DNA from: Flavobacterium sp.
GTDB lineage: Bacteria; Bacteroidota; Bacteroidia; Flavobacteriales; Flavobacteriaceae
DNA: 36,913 nucleotides
Assembly: GCA_030591585.1 (NCBI GenBank)
Contig: JAUVAS010000020.1
Location: 1-36,913, forward strand
Direction of reading: 5' to 3'
In this document: piece by piece, positions 30,915 to 36,913 of the stretch
Numbering within the stretch: the first letter of the stretch is position 1
Layout: each line of letters opens with the position of its first letter
Program-made: the position numbers and the translations under genes
The notes under the pieces: model-generated
Database searches by the model: none
What the model saw: only the letters and a program-made list of their open reading frames with translations
What the model was told of the DNA's origin: nothing

Positions 30915-32684
30915 ATGAAAAAAAATACACTTTTGTTAGTTGGATTGCTTATTAGTTTTTCAGCTTTTTCTCAAACCCAAAGATCAACAGAACTTTTTAA
31001 CGAAGATTTTTCAAGTGGAGTCCCGCCAACAGGTTGGACGATTGATGATATGGCAGCACAATGGTCACAATCATCCAGCGCCAATGCAGGAGGAACAGCT
31101 CCAGAAGCAAAACTAACTTATATAAGCGGTACCCATACAACACGATTAATTTCTCCCGAAACAGATTTAACAGGAATTTCTACAGTTCTATTCTCTTTTA
31201 ACCACTTTTTAAATGATTATTCAGGATCTGGATACACTATAGGTGTTGCAACTCGTTCTGGAGGAGGAGCTTGGACAAATGTGTGGACAGTTAATCCAAC
31301 AGGAGATATTGGTCCAGAAACAAAAGATTTAATTCTTATAGGAGGCGACGTAGGAGCTTCAGATTTTCAAGTATGTGTTTATTTATCAGGAAACATGTAC
31401 AATTTTGATTATTGGTATATTGATGATTTGATTTTGATACAACCAGATGCTATTGATATGGCTATGGAATCTATTAATGTGCCAACTTATGCAGAAGCTG
31501 GTGATGTTTATATAGATTGTACTTTTAAAAATGTAGGGCTTTCTACAGTAACTTCTGTTGATGTAAATTACCAAATAGATGGAGGTACTGTTATTACAGA
31601 AACTCTTGGAGGTCTAAATTTACAAACTACAGATGCCTATAATCATACGTTTGCTGCACCTTGGTCAGCTTCAGCAGGTGATTATACTTTAGATGTGTGG
31701 GTATCTAACGTTAATGGAAGTGGTGATGATGATGATACTAGTAATGATGCAAAATCTATGGTATTAAGTATAGCATCTCAATCCACACAAAATTTACCGT
31801 TGTTTGAGTCATTTACAAGTTCTACTTGTGGTCCTTGTGCTCCTTTTAATACAAATGTATTTAATCCTTTTATGATAGATCATCCAGATGATATTGCAGT
31901 AATTAAATACCAAATGTCATGGCCTGCACCAGGAGATCCTTATTACACAGCAGAAGGAGGAATTAGAAGAGGTTTTTATGGAGTTAGTTTTGTTCCCGAT
32001 TTATATACGGGAGGATATCAAACTGCTACAAATGTTGGTGCTGTAAATGCTGCATTTAATTCTGAAAGTGCTATATCTGCATTTTTTACAATGACTAATA
32101 CCTTAGAGGTTTCAGGTGATAATGTAACTGTAAATGTTGTTATAATGCCTTATATTTCTGTAGATATGAGAGTTCATATCGCAATTATTGAAAAGCAAAC
32201 TTTGAATAATACTGGAAATAACGGAGAGACAAGTTTTGAACATGTGATGATGAAAATGCTTCCTGATGCGAACGGAACTTTAGTTAGTTTTGTGTCTGGA
32301 GCTAATACGGTAATTAATGAGTCGTTCGACATGTCTTCTACCTATGTTGAAGAAATGAGTGATTTGCTTGCTGTAGTATTTATACAAGATGATAGTACTA
32401 AACAAATTATGCAAGCCTCTTTTAACGGTCAACCTCTAGAGATTAATGACAATAATTTACAAAATATAGGTTTTTATCCTAACCCTTCAAATGGACATTT
32501 AAATATTACAACAGATAAAGAATTACAAATAACAATTCACGATATTTTAGGTAAAAATGTATATTCTAAAAATGTAATTAGTAATGAAACGTTAAATCTA
32601 ACACACTTAAATAATGGTATGTATTTAGTGAACATGAATGATGGAAAAAACCAAACAACAAAAAAACTTATAATAAATAAATAA
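30915..32684 (+). CDS. T9SS-exported protein with Omp28/thioredoxin-like domain
   Basis: A 589-residue secreted protein. Signal peptide at 1-20 (MKKNTLLLVGLLISFSAFSQ). The ATG at 30915 is preferred over the TTG at 30870. Residues about 30-170 form a cleaved-adhesin/MAM-like jelly roll (FNEDFSSGVPPTGWTIDD). A CARDB-like beta domain follows (about 185-285), then an Omp28-like thioredoxin-fold domain with ESFTSSTCGPCAPFN (Cys305 and Cys308). The C-terminal 75 residues are a type A T9SS sorting domain (FYPNPSNGHLNI, GMYLVNM, KKLIINK). It is therefore sent across the outer membrane and attached or released. A cell-surface redox or adhesion role is inferred. Confidence 0.88.
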   Translation: MKKNTLLLVGLLISFSAFSQTQRSTELFNEDFSSGVPPTGWTIDDMAAQWSQSSSANAGGTAPEAKLTYISGTHTTRLISPETDLTGISTVLFSFNHFLNDYSGSGYTIGVATRSGGGAWTNVWTVNPTGDIGPETKDLILIGGDVGASDFQVCVYLSGNMYNFDYWYIDDLILIQPDAIDMAMESINVPTYAEAGDVYIDCTFKNVGLSTVTSVDVNYQIDGGTVITETLGGLNLQTTDAYNHTFAAPWSASAGDYTLDVWVSNVNGSGDDDDTSNDAKSMVLSIASQSTQNLPLFESFTSSTCGPCAPFNTNVFNPFMIDHPDDIAVIKYQMSWPAPGDPYYTAEGGIRRGFYGVSFVPDLYTGGYQTATNVGAVNAAFNSESAISAFFTMTNTLEVSGDNVTVNVVIMPYISVDMRVHIAIIEKQTLNNTGNNGETSFEHVMMKMLPDANGTLVSFVSGANTVINESFDMSSTYVEEMSDLLAVVFIQDDSTKQIMQASFNGQPLEINDNNLQNIGFYPNPSNGHLNITTDKELQITIHDILGKNVYSKNVISNETLNLTHLNNGMYLVNMNDGKNQTTKKLIINK

Positions 32685-32709
32685 GTATTTTTTTTTAAGA
32701 GTATAATCT

Positions 32710-32757
32710 GAAATGTGCAAGAGCTGTTTTTTTAACAATTAGATTCTTGCACATTTC
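32710..32757 (+). terminator. Long-arm inverted repeat overlapping the end of the deacetylase gene
   Basis: GAAATGTGCAAGA (32710-32722) pairs perfectly with TCTTGCACATTTC (32745-32757) across 22 nt. The right arm lies within the last codons of the convergent polysaccharide deacetylase gene. On the + strand it is followed by CATTTTTTG, so it can end the T9SS-protein transcript. Confidence 0.6.
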
Positions 32758-33404
32758 CATTTTTTGTGAGTAATGAAATCTAGCACTTTAGGAAGTACAT
32801 ATCTTAGTTTTTCTTCAGACTTTAAACTGTCGTGAAAAACCACAACACTTCCAACTTGTATATTCTTAAGTACATTTTCAAGACATTTTTCTTTTGAGAT
32901 ACTTTTGTCGAAATCTGCACTTAACACATTCCACATAATTATTTTATAACCTTTTTTCTGAAGGATTTTAGATTGTTTTGAAGTTAGCTTTCCAAAGGGA
33001 GGACGGAAGAGATTGTTGCTTGTTGCTTGTTGCTTTGTAATTGTTGATTTGTCACTCTGAACTTGTTTCAGAATCTCATCAAACTTTTCACAATTATCGA
33101 TATACTCTTCAGTATTAGTTTTCCATCCATTCAAATGATTATAGGTGTGGTTGCCAATGGAATGCCTATCAGATAGTATTTTTTTAAAAATTTCGGGATG
33201 TTTGCTGATGTTTTTGCCAATACAAAAGAAGGTGGCCTTGGCATTATATGTTTTTAAAAGGTCTAAAACCCATGGAGTTACTTTTGGAATAGGACCGTCA
33301 TCAAAGGTTAAGTAAATCTCTTTTTTAGTAGTAGAAAACGCCCAAATTCGTTTCGGAAATAACCGTTGTACAAATTTGGGTGTTTTTACAAAATAGGTTT
33401 TCAC
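32739..33404 (-). CDS. Polysaccharide deacetylase (NodB domain) with in-frame repeat insertion
   Basis: A 221-residue carbohydrate esterase 4 enzyme. NodB motifs are intact: TFDDGP at 33-38 (catalytic Asp and metal Asp), NHTYNH at 85-90 (metal His pair), and RPPFG at 134-138. The substrate is probably an N-acetylated polysaccharide or peptidoglycan. The segment 109-130 between motifs 2 and 3 (EILKQVQSDK then STITKQQATSN) is encoded by a palindromic repeat element plus a 7-bp tandem repeat, and is most likely an inserted surface loop. The gene starts 7 bp after the DUF2723 gene ends, so the two form an operon. No signal peptide is evident. Confidence 0.9.
   Translation of the reverse strand: MKTYFVKTPKFVQRLFPKRIWAFSTTKKEIYLTFDDGPIPKVTPWVLDLLKTYNAKATFFCIGKNISKHPEIFKKILSDRHSIGNHTYNHLNGWKTNTEEYIDNCEKFDEILKQVQSDKSTITKQQATSNNLFRPPFGKLTSKQSKILQKKGYKIIMWNVLSADFDKSISKEKCLENVLKNIQVGSVVVFHDSLKSEEKLRYVLPKVLDFITHKKWKCARI
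33015..33035. repeat. Three perfect tandem copies of GTTGCTT
   Basis: GTTGCTT is repeated three times without change inside the deacetylase gene, encoding part of the KQQATSNN loop. It is adjacent to the palindromic element. A 7-bp unit is out of register with codons, so gain or loss of one copy would shift the frame. Confidence 0.85.
33051..33080. repeat. Palindromic repeat element, copy D, inside a coding region
   Basis: GTCACTCTGAA-CTTGT-TTCAGAATCTC has a 6-bp stem TCTGAA/TTCAGA and the same layout as copies A and B (GTCATTCTG...CAGAATC). It lies in frame within the deacetylase gene and encodes residues 109-118. Confidence 0.7.
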
Positions 33405-33411
33405 AATTCCT

Positions 33412-36400
33412 CTAGTTTAAGGAATCATCATTGGTGGCGGGTATTGTATCTAAAGATGCTTCTGGTAAATCGTCACCTAAAAGTTCATTTTCAGTTTCGA
33501 GCAAATCTTTTTCAGAAGGAGAAAAATTAAAAAGCCTCAAATACCCATTAAATATTTCGGCTTCTGTCATAGTGTATTCTTCTTCTTCAAAAATCGCCAA
33601 AACATCCAATAATCCGCGATATCTGCCTAAGTCACTAAATATTTCATCTCCCAAAACTTCTTGTTGCCTAAAAGTTAATCCGCTATAATAGGTAAGATGT
33701 TCTCGGTAATGTTTTACGACAGCATTATATACGCCTCTTGCTTTGTCTTTTCTTTCAAGTTCATAATAACTCAGAACAAATGGCTCAAGTAAGGAGTAAA
33801 ATTCAAACTTATCTACGGGCATTTTCTCCATGGCAAGGTCAAGAATGGTTTCGGCTTTTTCAAACTTTTCTTCTTGAATTAGAATCTCTGCCAGTCTAGA
33901 TAGATTACTTCGGTATGTAATTCCGTTTCGACGGGTTTCTACATCGTGATAAATATCTGGGCTACCGCTATTACCCCAATCCCATTTCATTACAATATCG
34001 TACATTTTATCACTGTCTATTCTACCCATATCAAAAGGGTTTCCTTTATTGATAGGAGTTCGAATAGGGACTAACTTATAAACCACTCCTTCTAGCTGGA
34101 GGTAATCTTTCATCCAAATATAATCGTCGTCGCCAAAAGCACCGCCACTAAAATAGATAGGGCGTTCCCATTTATTATTAGCAATAAGATCAAGCATCAT
34201 CATTCGGTTTTTGTAAATAATGTTGCCTTTTAAAACAATATCTATATAAGGAACAATTTTGTCTGCATCTTTTGGGTCAACAATTCCGTTTCTTAAAACC
34301 GCTTCTTTGTCTACAGGAATTCTAATTACTTTTGAAGGGAACGTATTTACCCATTTTCTACTTTCTAATTCAATCTTAGTGTTCTGACTATCATCGGCCA
34401 CCCAATCCATCCATTTATTAATATTGATAGTGTCTTTTCTAGTTTGTTGAAAGAAAATAAAATCTCTAGAGCCGTATTTGTATTTGTCGTGTGTTAATTG
34501 CGAAGGGATTGGATCACTTGTAAAAGCTTTCTTTTTCATATCGTCTATATACCAATCTGTTTGAAAAAGACTTGTATTTACCACTCTTACATCTTGTCTG
34601 TAGCCTTCAACCCCTTGTGCATACCATAAGGCGAACGTATCGTTATCTCCAATAGTAAAAATAATGGCATTTTCATCGCAAGAATCTAAATACATTTTTG
34701 CCATAGATTGCGCGGTATATCTATTTGAGCGATCGTGATCGTCCCAGTTTTGAGAAACCAAAAGTACAGGAACAGCTAGTGCTGTAAGGGTTAAAACAAC
34801 AGGAATGGCAACTTTTGGTTTTATATATTCTTTTACAATTTCATATAAAGCATAGACTCCAAATCCAATCCACATGGCAAATACATAAAAAGATCCTACG
34901 AGTGCATAATCTCTTTCTCTTGGCTCAAAAGGTCTTTCATTTAAATATACTTTTAAGGCTAAACCTGTAAAAAGGAAGAATATTAATAATACCCAAAAGC
35001 TTTTATTGTCGTTTTTCAAATGAAATAGCAACCCTATAATTCCTAATAAAAAAGGAAGCATGAAATAGGTGTTTCTAGCTCTGTTATTTAGGGCATCACT
35101 AGGCAGATTGTCTTGCGAACCTAACCGTATTTCATCAAGAAAAGTGATACCGGATAACCAATTCCCGTGAAGATTAGTTAATTCTCCTTGTTTGTCATCT
35201 TGTCTGCCACTAAAATTCCACATAAAATAGCGCAAATACATATATCCAAATTGATATTCAAACATATAGGATATGTTTTGAATAAAAGAAGGTTTTTCAA
35301 TATCGAGGTAAGGGCCAAAATCTCGCAAGAAACTATCTAATTCATCGGCTCCTATTTTTTTTTGAGCGATATCATTCTTAAAATCGTTTACAATATTTAT
35401 TAGTTTTTGTTCTCCAAGATATTCTCTTTTTATAGTAAAGTTTAACCCGTCTGTAAACTCCATGTAATTGGTATTATGCTCAATACTCCACATTCTAGGA
35501 AAGAATCCTTTTTGAGAATCGTCTGTATTTTGGTCTGCATTTTTATAATCGTTTACAATGATGTATTTTCCATTTCCCTCATCTTTTTCAAATTTGGGCT
35601 TTGCATCTTTATAAGGATTACTTGGGTCTAGCCCTACATAGGTTTCAGTAAATAATGGGCCGTAAAATAAGTGAGTTTCAGGGTATTGTTCTCTATTATA
35701 ATATGCTAATAATTCTCTTGCATTGTTGGGATTATTTTCATTAATCATAGTCCCGGCATTTGCTCTTACTGGAAGCATAATCCAGCTAGAAAAACCTATA
35801 AAGATGAATAAAACGGATAGTATTAAGGTGTTTAACTGAACAAAATTTTTGCTACGAGTATAACGTAGTAAATAGTAAAACAATGCGATAAACACGAGTC
35901 CAGCAATTATAGTCCCTGAATTAAAGGGGAGTCCAATAGTATTGATAAAAAATATTTCTGAAGCACTAAAGAAACGCAGCGTCATCGGCAATAATAATTT
36001 GAATATAAATAATAAGATGGCAACCATTACCACATTGGCGATAATGAAGTTTTTAATGGTAACTTTTTTATAATTTTTAAAGAAGTAAAGCATTCCCATT
36101 GCAGGGATGGTAAGTAATCCCATAAAGTGTACTCCAAAAGACAGCCCAATAACAAAGGCAATTAAAATTACCCATCGGTTTCCTCGAGGGGTATTCATGT
36201 CACGTTCCCATCTAAGTGCGAGGTAAAATAGCACAGACATTATAAATGCTGCCATGGCATACACTTCGGCCTCTACAGCGTTGAACCAGAAACTGTCGGT
36301 AAACGCAAAAGCTAGAGAACCAATTGCTGCGCTTCCTAAAATAGCTATGGTAGTGTCTTTATTTATTTCGTTGTTTTTAGAAACTACATTTGTTAGTAAT

Positions 36401-36702
36401 AAAGTAAGAGACCAAAACATAAAAAGAATGGTAAAGGCACTTGCAAAAACAGACATTAAGTTTATAGTAAGTGCAATGTTTGAAGCTTCCATTGCAAAAA
36501 TGGAGAAAAAAGCACCTAGTAATTGGTAAAGAGGAGCACCTGGTGGATGCCCTACTTCTAGATTACTAGAGGTGGTTATGTATTCTCCTGCATCCCAGAA
36601 ACTAGCTGTTGGTTCTACTGTTAGCCAGTAAGTGAGAAGGGCAATGGTAAATACTAACCAGCCTAAAATATTATTCCATTTTTTAAAGTTAAAGGAACCC
36701 AT
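33412..36702 (-). CDS. DUF2723 multi-spanning membrane protein
   Basis: A 1096-residue protein. The N-terminal part has a row of membrane helices with the DUF2723 signature TYWLTVEPTASFWDAGEY and HPPGAPLYQLLGAFFS near residues 24-70, which resembles the first loop of protein O-mannosyltransferase/GT-C enzymes with an acidic residue. More helices follow (to about 340 and about 550-670). The C-terminal region (about 690-1096) is soluble, with GDNDTFALWYAQ and TPR-like helices near the end (LAEILIQEEKFEKAETILDLAMEKM). The family is common in Bacteroidota, and a glycosyltransferase or polymer-handling role is suspected. It is co-transcribed with the polysaccharide deacetylase. A near-consensus -7 element (TAAATTCG) lies at 36727-36734 on its strand. 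Confidence 0.85.
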   Translation of the reverse strand: MGSFNFKKWNNILGWLVFTIALLTYWLTVEPTASFWDAGEYITTSSNLEVGHPPGAPLYQLLGAFFSIFAMEASNIALTINLMSVFASAFTILFMFWSLTLLLTNVVSKNNEINKDTTIAILGSAAIGSLAFAFTDSFWFNAVEAEVYAMAAFIMSVLFYLALRWERDMNTPRGNRWVILIAFVIGLSFGVHFMGLLTIPAMGMLYFFKNYKKVTIKNFIIANVVMVAILLFIFKLLLPMTLRFFSASEIFFINTIGLPFNSGTIIAGLVFIALFYYLLRYTRSKNFVQLNTLILSVLFIFIGFSSWIMLPVRANAGTMINENNPNNARELLAYYNREQYPETHLFYGPLFTETYVGLDPSNPYKDAKPKFEKDEGNGKYIIVNDYKNADQNTDDSQKGFFPRMWSIEHNTNYMEFTDGLNFTIKREYLGEQKLINIVNDFKNDIAQKKIGADELDSFLRDFGPYLDIEKPSFIQNISYMFEYQFGYMYLRYFMWNFSGRQDDKQGELTNLHGNWLSGITFLDEIRLGSQDNLPSDALNNRARNTYFMLPFLLGIIGLLFHLKNDNKSFWVLLIFFLFTGLALKVYLNERPFEPRERDYALVGSFYVFAMWIGFGVYALYEIVKEYIKPKVAIPVVLTLTALAVPVLLVSQNWDDHDRSNRYTAQSMAKMYLDSCDENAIIFTIGDNDTFALWYAQGVEGYRQDVRVVNTSLFQTDWYIDDMKKKAFTSDPIPSQLTHDKYKYGSRDFIFFQQTRKDTININKWMDWVADDSQNTKIELESRKWVNTFPSKVIRIPVDKEAVLRNGIVDPKDADKIVPYIDIVLKGNIIYKNRMMMLDLIANNKWERPIYFSGGAFGDDDYIWMKDYLQLEGVVYKLVPIRTPINKGNPFDMGRIDSDKMYDIVMKWDWGNSGSPDIYHDVETRRNGITYRSNLSRLAEILIQEEKFEKAETILDLAMEKMPVDKFEFYSLLEPFVLSYYELERKDKARGVYNAVVKHYREHLTYYSGLTFRQQEVLGDEIFSDLGRYRGLLDVLAIFEEEEYTMTEAEIFNGYLRLFNFSPSEKDLLETENELLGDDLPEASLDTIPATNDDSLN

Positions 36703-36807
36703 AAAAGTTTATAATTTTAATTGAGGCGAATTTACTAATAATAATTTACCAATGAGTTAAAAATATGGTAACGTAAAAAACGGATATGATATTTTATAAA
36801 AAAATAC

Positions 36808-36837
36808 TTGTACAAGCCAAAGTTTGTGTTAAATTTG
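36808..36837 (+). promoter_or_regulatory. Consensus promoter of the tRNA-Gln gene
   Basis: TTG at 36808-36810 and TAAATTTG at 36830-36837 with exactly 19 bp between them, the full Bacteroidota -33/-7 promoter. The -7 element ends 17 bp before the first base of the tRNA. Confidence 0.8.
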
Positions 36838-36854
36838 CATCCGCATTACGGTAT

Positions 36855-36913
36855 TGGCCCATGGTGTAACTGGCAACACGTCTGTTTTTGGTATAGAAGA
36901 GTCTAGGTTCGAG
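36855..36913 (+). tRNA. tRNA-Gln (TTG), truncated by the window end
   Basis: The acceptor 5' strand TGGCCCA, the D arm GTGTAACTGGCAACAC, an anticodon stem TCTGT/ATAGA with loop TTTTGGT (anticodon TTG at 36888-36890), the variable region and the start of the T arm (AGGTTCGAG) are all present. The last part of the T arm and the acceptor 3' strand lie beyond the window. More tRNA genes may follow. Confidence 0.9.

Overview
The window comes from a chromosome of a marine-type flavobacterium (Bacteroidota, Flavobacteriaceae). It is AT-rich and most genes lack Shine-Dalgarno-like sites. Several promoters show the Bacteroidota -7 element TAnnTTTG. Lipoprotein signals are of the 'FxSC' kind, a secreted protein carries a C-terminal type IX secretion (T9SS) sorting domain, and DUF2723 and clade II NosZ proteins are typical of the group. 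Three ORF boundaries that would begin at TTG (12966, 30457, 30870) are better placed at downstream ATGs. Four other genes (nosD, both histidine kinases and the LytTR regulator) appear to use TTG genuinely.

Layout. 1-2.4 kb: end of a MmcQ/YjbR-like gene, a secreted protein made of two similar halves, an NTF2-like secreted protein and a GNAT acetyltransferase. 2.4-9.7 kb: a leftward nitrous-oxide reduction operon: cytochrome c lipoprotein, fasciclin-domain lipoprotein, nosZ, a four-helix membrane protein, nosL, nosD, nosF, nosY. Its promoter has a -7 element and an Fnr-like palindrome about 40 bp upstream of the likely start site. A strong hairpin terminator lies between nosZ and the maturation genes. 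9.9-11.5 kb: a PhnA-like zinc-ribbon protein and a thioredoxin-fold protein. 11.5-12.0 kb: a non-coding stretch with palindromic repeats and the C-terminal stub of an M20 dipeptidase. 12.0-15.6 kb: divergent cyanophycinase and cyanophycin synthetase.

15.7-27.8 kb: two tandem paralogous cassettes, both leftward, each made of a TPR sensor histidine kinase (HisKA_2 type), a response regulator and a very long secreted repeat protein ending in an S74 (chaperone-of-endosialidase) domain and a coiled coil. The two regulators have different output domains (LytTR and LuxR-type HTH). Leader and trailer sequences of the cassettes are conserved, so the whole unit seems to have been duplicated. This is the most unusual system in the window.

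28-36.9 kb: a glycosylasparaginase, a membrane metallophosphoesterase, a thioredoxin with a degenerate active site, a T9SS-exported protein with a CGPC thioredoxin-like domain, a polysaccharide deacetylase carrying an in-frame palindromic-element insertion, a large DUF2723 membrane protein, and the first part of a tRNA-Gln(TTG) with a consensus promoter.

Functional reading: the nos operon lets the cell use N2O as an electron sink under low oxygen. The cyanophycin pair suggests storage and mobilisation of nitrogen as multi-L-arginyl-poly-L-aspartate. The duplicated sensor/surface-protein cassettes suggest regulated display of long repeat-rich fibres, a function inferred only from domain content and gene order.
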